Counted from the stretch's first letter, positions 8,851-17,724 are shown. The stretch is 64,000 bases of DNA from Terrabacter tumescens (GCF_014646815.1 NZ_BMNZ01000006.1:183729-247728); one strand, 5' to 3'. The notes: generated from the letters alone by a model not told the origin. Translations and numbers: made by a program.

Positions 8851-8890
8851 GGCCGTCTTGTCGCTGTGCGGGTACGGCTCCCTCGTCCGC
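8851..8890 (-). ncRNA. guanidine-III (ykkC-III) riboswitch
   Basis: The minus-strand leader of the SMR pair contains, in order, GCGGACGAGG, GCCGTACCCG and GACAAGACGGC. These are the conserved blocks of the ykkC-III/guanidine-III class: CGGACGAGG, then GCCGUACCCG, then GACAAGACGGC. The last block ends 13 bases before the GTG, close to a GGAA ribosome-binding site, so control of translation initiation is likely. The spacing between blocks is short, as in known examples. Confidence 0.88.
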
Positions 8891-8916
8891 GAGCGCGGCT
8901 CGCGTGCTCAGGCACG

Positions 8917-8946
8917 ATCCTACCGAAGGGGCACGTCCCGGTCGAA
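8917..8946 (-). promoter_or_regulatory. promoter of the riboswitch-SMR operon
   Basis: On the minus strand TAGGAT (8922-8917) is a good -10 box, with TTCGAC 18 bases upstream as a weak -35. Transcription would start near 8910, about 20 bases before the guanidine-III riboswitch. The region is shared with the divergent CHAT gene. Confidence 0.5.
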
Positions 8947-9016
8947 ACGTCGTATCAGCGCGAGGCCCCCGGCGTACTGTCGAGTGCAGGCGCGCTCCTG
9001 CGGACAGAGGATCGCC

Positions 9017-11368
9017 ATGAGCCGTGAGTATCTCGACTTCGACGTCGCCGTCACCCCCGAGGGACAGGGGTATGCCGCCCACGTCCTCGCGTCGCCCGCG
9101 GGGCAGGCGTCGGCACCCTTCACGCTCCCCTTCGCTGCCACCGACCTCGCCCAGTTCATGATCGCGGTCGGGCCGCCCCGCGTCTCCTCCCGCCGGCTCG
9201 TCCCGGCCGAGGCCAGGGTCGTCGACGTCAAGGAGTACGGCCGCCGGCTCGGTGACGCCCTGCTCTCCGGCGACGTGGGCACGGCCTTCCGGTCGAGCCT
9301 CGCGACGGCCCGCGACAGCGGCCGGGACCTGCGGTTGCGGCTGCGGCTCGACGCGGCTCCCGACCTCGATCCCGTGCCGTGGGAGTACCTCTACGACGCC
9401 ACGCTCGGCCGCTTCCTCACCCTCTCGCAGGAGACGCCCGTCGTGCGTCTGCTCGACTCGCTGGAGCGGCCGCCCGTCGTCCAGGTCGACGCGCCGCTCC
9501 GCGTCCTCGTCATGATCTCGAGCCCGAGCGACATGCCCGAGCTCGCCGTCGAGCGCGAGCGCCAGCTGCTCACGGCCACGACCGGCGACCTCGTGGCGAG
9601 CGGCCGACTCACGGTCACCGTCCTCGAGGACGCCACCCTGACCGGCCTGCAGCGCGCCCTGCTCGACGACTTCCACGTCTTCCACTTCATCGGTCACGGC
9701 GGCTTCGACCAGAAGGCCCAGGAGGGGGTGCTCGTCCTCGAACGCGAGGACGGCACCGCTCACCGCGTCTCGGGCGCCCGCCTCGGGACACTGCTCCACG
9801 ACGCGCGCACCATGCAGCTGGCCGTGCTCAACGCCTGCGAGGGGGCGCGCACCTCCGGGCGGGACGCGTTCTCCGGCGTCGCCCAGGCGCTCGTGCGCCA
9901 GGGCCTGCCGGCCGTCGTCGCGATGCAGACCGAGATCTCGGACCGCGCGGCCCTCGTCTTCAGCCACGAGTTCTACTACTTCCTGACGCGGGGCCTCGGC
10001 ATCGACGCCGCCATCTGCGAGGTGCGCAAGGCGATGGCCGTGTCGGACGAGGCGTCGGAGTGGGGCACGGCGGTGCTGCTGCGCTCGGGGGCCGACCAGC
10101 CCTTCTCGTTCACCGCCGGGACCGAGACGCCGGCGGTGCGACCGGAGAGCCGGCTCGAGTCGCTCTACGGCGCGGCCAAGGGGGCGCTCCAAACCGGCGC
10201 GCAGGCGACCGCCCTGCCGCTGCTCGAGCAGATCGCGACCGAGCACCCCGACTACGAGGACGTCACGCAGCTGCTCGAGCGGATCCGCCCGGACCGGACC
10301 GCGGGCGGCGGTCCCCTCTCCCGGCCGGACGACCTGGTCCTGGAGCGGCCCCTGCCGCTCGTGCCCAGACGTCCCGAGCCGCAGCCAGAGCCGCAGCCAG
10401 AGCCCGAGCAGGAGGCCGAGCAGGAGGCCGAGCCGCAGCCCGAACCGCGGCTGCGACCCCAACCCGAACGCGAGCCCGATCGGCCCCACGACACCGCCCC
10501 CGAGGAGAACCGGCGCCGCCGCGGCAACGGCTTCGTCCGCAGCGTGGCCGGGCTCGTCGTCCTCTCCGGGCTCTTCTGGCTCGGCGCCACCCAGGTGCCG
10601 AAATGGTTCAAGGGAGCGGCTCCCGACGTCGCGGCCGCCTGCGGGCCCGCACCTGCAACCGCCGGCGCGGGTGCGGGAGGAGCCGGGGCAACGACCTTCG
10701 TCGCCGGCTGCGCCACGACGACCCCGGTCATCGACGGCGACTTCGCGGACTGGGACGGCGTGCCCACGAGCAGCATCTCGCACGTCATCGCCCAGCGCGG
10801 CACCCCGCAGCGCGAGTTCGGCGGCGACTGGCAGACGGTGTGGGACAGCAGCGCGCTCTACCTGCACGTCCACGTCGTCGACCCGGACCTGCGCAGCGTC
10901 GACGTCGCCAGCCCCGGCGCCTACTTCAACGGGGACGGCTTCTCGTTCGAGTTCGGCCCGGACGCACGCCAGCTGGACCGGAAGGCGACGACCCGCCGCG
11001 GCCAGGACGTCCACGTCATGGTCGGCCTCTCCCGCGATGCGCCGACCTCCGGCGTCGCGTCGATCAACCCTGCAGCACGCGGCACGTTCACGACCGGCAC
11101 GCGCCACCCCGAGATCACCGTCGCTCGCGCGGACAGCCTGACGGGCTACGACCTCGAGGTCCGGGTTCCGTGGTCGGCCCTGCAGCTGAGGTCGGCACCG
11201 GCGCGTGGCTCGGTCTTCTCGATGAACGTCAACCTCAGCGACGCGACGAGCTCGTCCGCCGCCTGGGGCCTGCGGACGATGAAGAGCACCAACGCCGCTC
11301 GGACGGCCGACACGCAGGGCTTCCCACACGGCTGGCAGACCATCACCCTCGCCGACGCGGCGTCCTGA
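9017..11368 (+). CDS. membrane-anchored CHAT protease with C-terminal CBM9-like outer domain
   Basis: 783 residues. Residues 1 to about 365 form a CHAT domain of the caspase clan, with the catalytic pair seen as His227 in HFIGHGG and Cys274 in LNACEG. A short helical, TPR-like stretch follows (about 375-420). Then come a Pro/Glu/Gln linker (about 452-495), a basic RRRR patch, one membrane helix (about 509-532) and a domain at about 568-778. That domain matches carbohydrate-binding module 9: PVIDGDFADWDG, LYLHVHVVDPD, GDGFSFEF and YDLEVRVPWSALQL. The charges place CHAT inside and CBM9 outside. ATG 9017 follows AGAGG. The caspase gene follows after 14 bases, so the two probably act together. 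The substrate and the ligand are unknown. Confidence 0.85.
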   Translation: MSREYLDFDVAVTPEGQGYAAHVLASPAGQASAPFTLPFAATDLAQFMIAVGPPRVSSRRLVPAEARVVDVKEYGRRLGDALLSGDVGTAFRSSLATARDSGRDLRLRLRLDAAPDLDPVPWEYLYDATLGRFLTLSQETPVVRLLDSLERPPVVQVDAPLRVLVMISSPSDMPELAVERERQLLTATTGDLVASGRLTVTVLEDATLTGLQRALLDDFHVFHFIGHGGFDQKAQEGVLVLEREDGTAHRVSGARLGTLLHDARTMQLAVLNACEGARTSGRDAFSGVAQALVRQGLPAVVAMQTEISDRAALVFSHEFYYFLTRGLGIDAAICEVRKAMAVSDEASEWGTAVLLRSGADQPFSFTAGTETPAVRPESRLESLYGAAKGALQTGAQATALPLLEQIATEHPDYEDVTQLLERIRPDRTAGGGPLSRPDDLVLERPLPLVPRRPEPQPEPQPEPEQEAEQEAEPQPEPRLRPQPEREPDRPHDTAPEENRRRRGNGFVRSVAGLVVLSGLFWLGATQVPKWFKGAAPDVAAACGPAPATAGAGAGGAGATTFVAGCATTTPVIDGDFADWDGVPTSSISHVIAQRGTPQREFGGDWQTVWDSSALYLHVHVVDPDLRSVDVASPGAYFNGDGFSFEFGPDARQLDRKATTRRGQDVHVMVGLSRDAPTSGVASINPAARGTFTTGTRHPEITVARADSLTGYDLEVRVPWSALQLRSAPARGSVFSMNVNLSDATSSSAAWGLRTMKSTNAARTADTQGFPHGWQTITLADAAS

Positions 11369-11382
11369 GAGGACGTCGCGAC

Positions 11383-13338
11383 ATGACAGCCCGCGTCTAC
11401 GCCCTCCTCGTCGGGGTCGACGCCTACCCCGCGCCCGTCCCGGCGCTGACGGGATGCGTCAACGACGTCACCGAGTTCGCCGAGGTGCTGCGCGAACGGG
11501 TCGGTCCTGACGCGGCCGACATCGTCGTGCTGACTGACGCCGAGGCCACGAGGACGGCGGTCACGACGCAGCTGGCCGAGCACCTGGGCCGCGCCACGGC
11601 GCAGGACGTCGCGCTCTTCTACTTCAGCGGGCACGGCTCGCAGCAGGCGACGCCCGAGGATCTCTGGTCGGTCGAGCCCGACCACCGCAACGAGACGATC
11701 GTGTGCGTCGACAGCCGCTCCCCCGGCAGCTGGGACCTCGCCGACAAGGAGCTCGCCGGACTGCTCGACGGCGTCTCGGCGTCCGGCTGCCACACGCTCG
11801 TCGTGCTCGACTGCTGCCACTCCGGCGACGGCACCCGTGACGCCGACGAGGTCGTGCGGCTCGCGCCGCCCGACCCCCGGCCGCGCCCCTCGTCGACCTT
11901 CGTGGGGCTCGACCTGCCGGCGGGCGGGGGCGGGGCGGTCGGACGGGTGCGCGGCACCCCTCGGTGGACCCCGGGCGGCCGGCACGTGCTGCTCGCCGCC
12001 TGCCGGTCCTCCGAGCAGGCCAAGGAGGTGACCGCCGGGGGCCGACGCCACGGCGCCCTGTCCGCTGCCCTCACCGCCGCCCTGCTCGGCTCCGAGGGGC
12101 GCCCCACCTACCGTGACGTGCTGCGCATGGTGACGTCCGACGTGACGAGCCGGGTCGCAGGTCAGCACCCTCAGGTCGAGACCGCCGACGCGACCGAGCT
12201 CGACCGTCCCTTCCTCGGCGGAGCCATCGCGGCGACGCCCCGTCCGCTCACCCTGAGCCGGTTGCCGGACGGGTGGTCGATCGACTCGGGCGCCGTGCAC
12301 GGGGTGCCCGAGCCCGTCGGCGAGGACACGACGGAGCTCGCCGTCTACCCGCTGTCGGGTGAGACGTCGGGCTCGCCGCTCGCGACCGCGCTCGTCACGA
12401 AGGTCCTCCCCGACCGCAGCCTCGTCGAGCTGATCCCGGAGCTCGACCCGGCCTACGTCTACCGGGCCGTCGTCACCTCGATCCCGCTGGCACCGCTGCG
12501 TGTCGCCGTCGTCGGCGACGCCGCGGGCACCACGGCCCTGCGCCGGGCCGCCGAGCAGGCCGACGAGACGCTCGTCGACCTCGTCGACCTCGGGGAGGAC
12601 GCCGCGGGCGGGGGCGGCGCCGACCTGCTCGTGCAGGCCACGCCGCTCGGCTTCGTCATCACCCGACCTGGCGTCACTCGACCGCTCGTGCCCGTCGTCG
12701 GGGGCGACGGACGCGAGGAGCGCACGATCCTCGCCCTCGAGCGCGTTGCCCGCTGGCTGCGCCTGTCCGCCCTGTGCAACCCGGCGACGAGCCTCGCCGA
12801 CGACGCCGTCCGTGTCGAGGTCGACGCGGGGTCGGGCGCCGTGCGCGCCGGCGGCACCCTGGCGATCACGTATGCCGGCAGCGACCCCCCGCGCTTCACC
12901 GTCCGTCTCGCGAACACCACCTCCACCCCGCTGTGGGCAGCCCTGCTCGACCTGACGGAGACGTACGGCATCTTCACCGACGCCTTCCCCGCCGGCTCGG
13001 TCGCGCTCGGTCCCGGGGAGTCGACGCAGGTCGACCTGCTCGGGCAGGTGGCGGACCCGTTGTGGGAGGCTGGGACGCTCTCGCTGCGCGACCAGCTCAT
13101 GGTCGTCACGAGCACGCTGGAGTTCGACCCACGGTCGCTCCAGCAGGAGGAGCTGGACGTGAGCGCGGCCCCTGGCGCAGCGACGAGGAGCGCCGATCCG
13201 CCACCGGTGGGACCGTCCAACCTCGACCGCGCGCTGGGTGCCACGCGCACGCGCCGCCTGGGCCCGAGGCCCGGCGAGGCGGTCGTCGCCGACTGGCGCA
13301 CGGACTCGGTGTTCGTCGTGACCGTGCGGCCTCGGTGA
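11383..13338 (+). CDS. caspase-like (peptidase C14) protease
   Basis: 651 residues. The first 255 or so form a metacaspase-type C14 domain: YALLVGVDAY, then LTGCVNDV, His84 in YFSGHGSQ, and Cys145 in LDCCHSG. It also carries the LLAACRSSEQAKE block typical of bacterial caspases. The remainder is beta-rich, with a stretch near 505-580 (FTVRLANTTSTPLWAALLDLTETYGIF) resembling the DUF4384-type domain often attached to bacterial caspases. No signal peptide or membrane helix is seen, so it should be cytosolic. It starts 14 bases after the CHAT gene with a GAGAGGA ribosome-binding site. Bacterial caspases often act as conflict or regulated-proteolysis effectors; here the job is inferred only. Confidence 0.87.
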   Translation: MTARVYALLVGVDAYPAPVPALTGCVNDVTEFAEVLRERVGPDAADIVVLTDAEATRTAVTTQLAEHLGRATAQDVALFYFSGHGSQQATPEDLWSVEPDHRNETIVCVDSRSPGSWDLADKELAGLLDGVSASGCHTLVVLDCCHSGDGTRDADEVVRLAPPDPRPRPSSTFVGLDLPAGGGGAVGRVRGTPRWTPGGRHVLLAACRSSEQAKEVTAGGRRHGALSAALTAALLGSEGRPTYRDVLRMVTSDVTSRVAGQHPQVETADATELDRPFLGGAIAATPRPLTLSRLPDGWSIDSGAVHGVPEPVGEDTTELAVYPLSGETSGSPLATALVTKVLPDRSLVELIPELDPAYVYRAVVTSIPLAPLRVAVVGDAAGTTALRRAAEQADETLVDLVDLGEDAAGGGGADLLVQATPLGFVITRPGVTRPLVPVVGGDGREERTILALERVARWLRLSALCNPATSLADDAVRVEVDAGSGAVRAGGTLAITYAGSDPPRFTVRLANTTSTPLWAALLDLTETYGIFTDAFPAGSVALGPGESTQVDLLGQVADPLWEAGTLSLRDQLMVVTSTLEFDPRSLQQEELDVSAAPGAATRSADPPPVGPSNLDRALGATRTRRLGPRPGEAVVADWRTDSVFVVTVRPR

Positions 13339-13405
13339 GAGAACCGGCGGTCGCCGTGGGCGAGGCGGTTGACAGCGACACCGAATCGGCGTGGGCTGGT
13401 ATTCC

Positions 13406-15547
13406 ATGACGGAGGGTTGGGCGTTCACCGGTGGTCCGCCGGTGTCGGGGGCCGTGTCCACGGTCTCGCTCGTCGAAGGCCGGTGCTTCTGCATGTCCGG
13501 ACCGTCCGGCGACATCGGGACGGCCGGCGGCCACGGTCTCGTCGTCAAGGACACCCGCTTCCTGAACCACCTCGAGCTGCGCGTCGACGGCGAGCCGCTC
13601 GAGCCGCTGACGGTGGAGCCCATCGGGCCGCATGCCGCGACCTTCGTCACCCGACGCCGCCCCCGGCAAGGGCTGGCCGACAGCACGCTGCTCGTGGTGC
13701 GACGGCGCTACGTCGGCAACGGCATGGTCGAGGACGTCACTCTCGAGAACCTCAGCGGCGCGGAGGCCGACGTCACCCTGACACTCACCGCCACCACTGA
13801 CTTCGCCGGTCTCTTCGACGTCAAGGAGGGGCGTCTGGGCACCCGGAAGAGCGAGGTCGAGACCACGACCGACGACGGCGTGCTGCGTCGTCGCCTCGAC
13901 GGTGCGGAATCCCGCGCCGTCGAGCTCAGTGCGACGGGCGGAGCCACCGTGTTCATCCACGGCCTCGTGTGGCACCTGTCGGTCCCTGCCCGAGGCACGA
14001 GGACCTTCACGGTCCGGGTCGTCCCCTTCTTCGAGGACGTCCCGCTGGACTCGCCCTACCGTCGGGGAGTGTCCCGGCGCGAGAGCCACCCGGCGCTCGA
14101 GCACCGGCGCTGGCGCGAGCGCAGCCCCGTCGTGGCGGCGGCGGACGAGCGCCTGGACCGCCTCGTGCGCACCTGCACCGACGACCTGGCCGGACTGCGG
14201 ATCACCGACCCGCACCACCCGCATCGGATCGTCCTCGCAGCCGGGGCCCCGTGGTTCATGACGCTCTTCGGCAGGGACTCGCTGCTGACGGCCTGGATGC
14301 TGCTCCCCCTCGACGCGAGGGTCGCGCGCGGCACCCTGGAGACGCTGGCCGAGAACCAGGGGAGGCGAGTGGACCCGCGCACCGAGGAGCAGCCGGGACG
14401 CATCCTGCACGAGGTCCGCTCCGGGCTCGTCGACCAGGCGCGAGAGGGCGAGGACACCATCTACTACGGCACGGTCGACGCCACGCCGCTGTTCGTGATG
14501 CTCGTCGGCGAGCTGCACCGTTGGGGGGCCTCCAAGACGGAGATCACCTCGCTCATGCCGCACGTCCACCGGGCGCTCGCCTGGATCGAGCGCTACGGCG
14601 ATGCCGACGGCGACGGCTTCGTCGAGTACGAGCGGGCCACCGGCCGCGGGCTGGTCAACCAGGGCTGGAAGGACTCCTTCGACGGGATCACGTACGACTC
14701 GGGGGAGGTGGCGCACCCGCCCATCGCCCTGGCCGAGGTCCAGGGCTACGTCTACGCCGCGCTGGTGGCGGGGGCTGAGCTCGCGCGGGCGACCCACCAG
14801 GCCGAGCAGGCGCGTGAGCTCGACGACCGCGCCGCGACGCTCAAGCGCCGGTTCAACGAGCGGTTCTGGCTGCCGGAGCGCGGCTACTACGCCCTGGCGC
14901 TCGACGGCGACAAGCGGCCCGTCGATGCCCTCGCCTCCAACATGGGCCACTGCCTGTGGACCGGGATCGTCGACGAGGAGCGCGCCCCGCAGGTGGCCGC
15001 CGCGCTGCTGTCGCCCGAGATGTTCACGGGCTTCGGCGTGCGCACCCTGTCCTCCAAGGCGGGCGCGTACAACCCGATGAGCTACCACAACGGTTCCGTC
15101 TGGCCGCACGACAACGCCATCATCGCGGCAGGCCTGCGCCGCTACGGCTTCGTGGCCGAGGCCAACAAGATCATCATGAGTCTGCTCGACGCGGCCTCCG
15201 GGTTCGGGCACCACCTGCCCGAGCTCTTCTGCGGCTTCGACCGCCGCGAGTTCACTCACCCGATCCCCTACCCGACGTCGTGCTCCCCGCAGGCCTGGGC
15301 TGCGGCCTCCCCCCTGCTTCTCGTGCGAACCCTGTGCGGACTCGACGTCGACCTACCTCGTGGCCTGGTGCGACTCGACCCCCAGGTGCCCGAGGCGCTC
15401 CTGCCACTCTCAGTCTCCCAGCTGCACGTCAAGGGCGACCTCGTCGAGGTGTCGGTCGACGGGTCGGGCTGGCTGGCCTCCGGGCTCACGGACGGCCTGC
15501 GGGTCGAGCGCGGCTCGAGTGGGGAGTCGGCAACGCAGGCCGGGTGA
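13406..15547 (+). CDS. glycogen-debranching-type amylo-alpha-1,6-glucosidase
   Basis: About 713 residues. The N-terminal domain matches the bacterial GDE N-terminal domain (GLVVKDTRFLNHLELRVDGEPL). The C-terminal half is an (alpha/alpha)6 glucosidase domain: APWFMTLFGRDSLLTAWM, NQGWKDSFDGI and NPMSYHNGSVWPHDNA carry the acidic active-site positions of this group. It probably removes alpha-1,6-linked glucose from glycogen-like glucan or from sucrose-trehalose-type sugars. The start is set at ATG 13406; a GTG lies five codons upstream. It follows the caspase gene after 67 bases, with a TTGACA-like word at 13370. Confidence 0.85.
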   Translation: MTEGWAFTGGPPVSGAVSTVSLVEGRCFCMSGPSGDIGTAGGHGLVVKDTRFLNHLELRVDGEPLEPLTVEPIGPHAATFVTRRRPRQGLADSTLLVVRRRYVGNGMVEDVTLENLSGAEADVTLTLTATTDFAGLFDVKEGRLGTRKSEVETTTDDGVLRRRLDGAESRAVELSATGGATVFIHGLVWHLSVPARGTRTFTVRVVPFFEDVPLDSPYRRGVSRRESHPALEHRRWRERSPVVAAADERLDRLVRTCTDDLAGLRITDPHHPHRIVLAAGAPWFMTLFGRDSLLTAWMLLPLDARVARGTLETLAENQGRRVDPRTEEQPGRILHEVRSGLVDQAREGEDTIYYGTVDATPLFVMLVGELHRWGASKTEITSLMPHVHRALAWIERYGDADGDGFVEYERATGRGLVNQGWKDSFDGITYDSGEVAHPPIALAEVQGYVYAALVAGAELARATHQAEQARELDDRAATLKRRFNERFWLPERGYYALALDGDKRPVDALASNMGHCLWTGIVDEERAPQVAAALLSPEMFTGFGVRTLSSKAGAYNPMSYHNGSVWPHDNAIIAAGLRRYGFVAEANKIIMSLLDAASGFGHHLPELFCGFDRREFTHPIPYPTSCSPQAWAAASPLLLVRTLCGLDVDLPRGLVRLDPQVPEALLPLSVSQLHVKGDLVEVSVDGSGWLASGLTDGLRVERGSSGESATQAG

Positions 15548-15651
15548 GGGACGAGGATGCGTCCCCCATCCACGTTTGGGCCCCCCGGTGGTGGGTACCC
15601 TGCAACCGAGTCCAACGGCAGGGCGGTGTGGGGCCGTCCCGGGCTCTGGGG

Positions 15652-16788
15652 ATGGTGACCGTGACGACCACATCGACGTCCGCCATGACGCCACGCGTCG
15701 TGCTCCGGCAGCGACCTCTGCGCATCGCCATGGTGGCGCCCCCGTACTACACGGTGCCGCCACAGGGGTACGGCGGCGCCGAATCCGTGATCGCCGGCCT
15801 CGTGGACCGCCTCGTGGCGCGTGGGCATCACGTCATCCTGTTCGCCGCCGGCACCCGGGGCACGGCCGCGCAGGAGTTCGTGCGCACGTGGGAGACGCCT
15901 GCCGCCGCCCAGCTGACGCTGGCGCTCCCCGAGGTCGTGCACGCGGCCCGCGTCGAGGCCCTGCTGCGGGCGCACACCGTCGACATCATCCACGACCACA
16001 CGCTCGCCGGGCCTCTCACCGCTGGTGCCCGACGGTCTCCGACCATCGTCACCGTGCACGGCACCATGGACGACCTGGCGGAGGTGTACCGCCCACTCGG
16101 GAGCGCCGTCAGCCTCGTGGCCGTCTCCCATGCCCAGCGCAGCCGCGCCCCGGACCTCAACTGGGTGGCCACGGTGCACAACGGCATCGACGTCGACAGC
16201 TTCCCCTACCGCGAGGACAAGGACGACTACGTCCTCTTCCTCGGGCGCTTCCACCCGCAGAAGGCGCCGCACCTCGCGGTCCAGGCCGCGCGCCGTGCAG
16301 GCGTCCGCATCATCCTGGCCGGCAAGTGCACCGAGGAGGTCGAGCACGACTACTACCGGGACGAGCTCGCCCCGGTCCTCGGACCCGACGCGGTCGAGGT
16401 CGGAGTCGCGGACCCGGCCCTCAAGCGCCGGCTGCTGGCCGGTGCGCGGTGCCTCGTCTTCCCGATCCGGTGGGAGGAGCCGTTCGGGCTCGTCATGGTC
16501 GAGGCGATGGCCTGCGGCACGCCCGTCGTCGCGCTGGCCCGGGGCGCCGCACCGGAGGTGATCGCGCAGGGACGGACCGGGTTCGTCCTCGACCGACCCG
16601 AGCAGCTCGCCGGCGCCATCACGGACTGCGCCTCCCTGGAGCCGGCCGACTGTCGCCGCCACGTCAGCAGCCGGTTCAGCCTCGACGCGATGGCGACCGG
16701 CTACGAGAACGCCTACCGGCGGGTCCTCGCCCGCGGCGGCGGCTCGACGGTGAGCAGCGGGACGACGCAGGTCTCCACCGGGGTCTGA
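15652..16788 (+). CDS. glycosyltransferase family 4 (GT-B)
   Basis: About 378 residues. The N-terminal domain has the nucleotide-sugar GT-B start with glycine-rich PPQGYGGAESVIAGLVDRL. The C-terminal domain has VLFLGRFHPQKAPHLAVQAA and the E-x7-E pattern in EEPFGLVMVEAMACGTPVVA, diagnostic of retaining GT4 enzymes. It transfers a sugar from a nucleotide donor; donor and acceptor are not evident. It lies 104 bases after the debranching enzyme in the same direction, possibly in a shared glucan-related unit. No good ribosome-binding site precedes ATG 15652; GTG 15661 is an alternative. Confidence 0.85.
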   Translation: MVTVTTTSTSAMTPRVVLRQRPLRIAMVAPPYYTVPPQGYGGAESVIAGLVDRLVARGHHVILFAAGTRGTAAQEFVRTWETPAAAQLTLALPEVVHAARVEALLRAHTVDIIHDHTLAGPLTAGARRSPTIVTVHGTMDDLAEVYRPLGSAVSLVAVSHAQRSRAPDLNWVATVHNGIDVDSFPYREDKDDYVLFLGRFHPQKAPHLAVQAARRAGVRIILAGKCTEEVEHDYYRDELAPVLGPDAVEVGVADPALKRRLLAGARCLVFPIRWEEPFGLVMVEAMACGTPVVALARGAAPEVIAQGRTGFVLDRPEQLAGAITDCASLEPADCRRHVSSRFSLDAMATGYENAYRRVLARGGGSTVSSGTTQVSTGV

Positions 16789-16845
16789 GCCCCTGAGCCC
16801 GCGGGAGCCGACCAGCGCGATCTGGCCGGCAGGTCCCGGTAACGC

Positions 16846-16880
16846 GAGAAGGACCGGACACCTGGTGTCCGGTCCTTCTC
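16846..16880. terminator. perfect inverted repeat between the GT4 gene and tRNA-Ala
   Basis: Arms GAGAAGGACCGGACACC and its exact complement are separated by one base. It lies between the plus-strand glycosyltransferase and the convergent tRNA-Ala, seven bases from the tRNA 3' end. It likely works as a two-way terminator, though there is no strong T tract. Confidence 0.65.
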
Positions 16881-16886
16881 GTTCGG

Positions 16887-16959
16887 TGGAGCTGAGGGGA
16901 CTCGAACCCCTGACCCCCTGCATGCCATGCAGGTGCGCTACCAGCTGCGCCACAGCCCC
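16887..16959 (-). tRNA. tRNA-Ala (anticodon GGC)
   Basis: A complete 73-base cloverleaf. The acceptor stem GGGGCTG/CAGCTCC carries the G3:U70 pair that marks tRNA-Ala. The anticodon loop ATGGCAT gives GGC, and the T arm has GGTTCGAGTCC. The discriminator base is A, and CCA is not encoded (CCG follows). It lies between the conserved nadD-rsfS-phosphatase operon and the accessory block that ends at leuS. Confidence 0.96.
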
Positions 16960-17043
16960 TTGCGGTTTGTCACCTCGTCGAAGCGACTGCGTAACCATAG
17001 CGGGTCCGCGCCCGTGAGCCAAAATCGGGGGCAGCCTTTGGGG

Positions 17044-17724
17044 TCAGACGTTCCAGGGCCCGAGGTTCCAGCCGCTGATGCGCCAGCGGGTCACCTCGGA
17101 GAAGCTCTTGCCCGACTCGACGAGCTCGATCCAGTGACAGTTGTCGAGGCCGCGGAAGACCGCGTCGGAGGTGTCCTGGTCGAGCCCCACGAGGACGCTC
17201 GCGGCGACGCGGGCGCTGACGCCGTGGGCGACGACCACGGCGGTCTGCCCGGGCAGCAGCTCGTGCACGATCTCGCGCAGGGCGGCACCAGCGCGTTCCG
17301 CGACCTGGGCGCGGGTCTCGCCGGTGACGCCCCGAGGGGCGTCCTCGCCGCGGTCGAGCGCAGCGATGACGTCGGGGTAGCGCTCGCGCACCTCGTCGGC
17401 ATGCAGGCCCTGCCACTCCCCCACGTGCACCTCGCGCAGGCGTGCGTCGAGACGCACCTCCAGACCGGTGAGGCCTGCGATGGCGTCGGCGGTCGAGGCC
17501 GCCCGACGGAGGTCGCTCGAGACGATGAGCGCCGGCGCGTACGCCGCCAAGTGCGGGGCGGCGGCCTGCACCTGCTCGCGGCCCCGCTCGGACAGCTCGG
17601 TGTCCTTGTGGCCCTGCCAGACCCGGGCCGCGTTGTCGACCGTCTCGGCGTGGCGCACGACGACGACCCGCCGCGGGCCGGCCGCAGCCGGGAGTTTGGC
17701 GGTCGCGGACCCCGCGGAGGTCAC
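17044..17724 (-). CDS. histidine phosphatase (phosphoglycerate mutase-like)
   Basis: 226 residues. Branch-2-type histidine phosphatase motifs: VVVVRHAETVDN (the phospho-histidine RH), LREVHVGEWQG (acid glutamate) and VVVAHGVSARV (second histidine). Actinobacterial relatives beside rsfS are annotated as phosphoglycerate mutase or as broad phosphatases; a glucosyl-3-phosphoglycerate phosphatase has been assigned to the M. tuberculosis neighbour Rv2419c, so that role is possible. GTG 17724 overlaps the rsfS stop by four bases (GTGA), so it is translationally coupled as the last gene of the operon. Confidence 0.9.
   Translation of the reverse strand: MTSAGSATAKLPAAAGPRRVVVVRHAETVDNAARVWQGHKDTELSERGREQVQAAAPHLAAYAPALIVSSDLRRAASTADAIAGLTGLEVRLDARLREVHVGEWQGLHADEVRERYPDVIAALDRGEDAPRGVTGETRAQVAERAGAALREIVHELLPGQTAVVVAHGVSARVAASVLVGLDQDTSDAVFRGLDNCHWIELVESGKSFSEVTRWRISGWNLGPWNV

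Noticed and set aside
8048..9027. Plus-strand frames over the SMR genes and riboswitch
   Set aside because: Low-complexity Arg/Pro/Ala translations opposite two clear SMR genes; they are shadows.
10370..10500. Short direct repeats in the CHAT gene that could suggest a CRISPR array
   Set aside because: They are in frame and encode the Pro/Glu/Gln linker; there are no spacers or cas genes.
16887..16959. tRNA-Ala as an integration site for a mobile element
   Set aside because: No duplicated 3' end of the tRNA near leuS and no integrase gene in the window.
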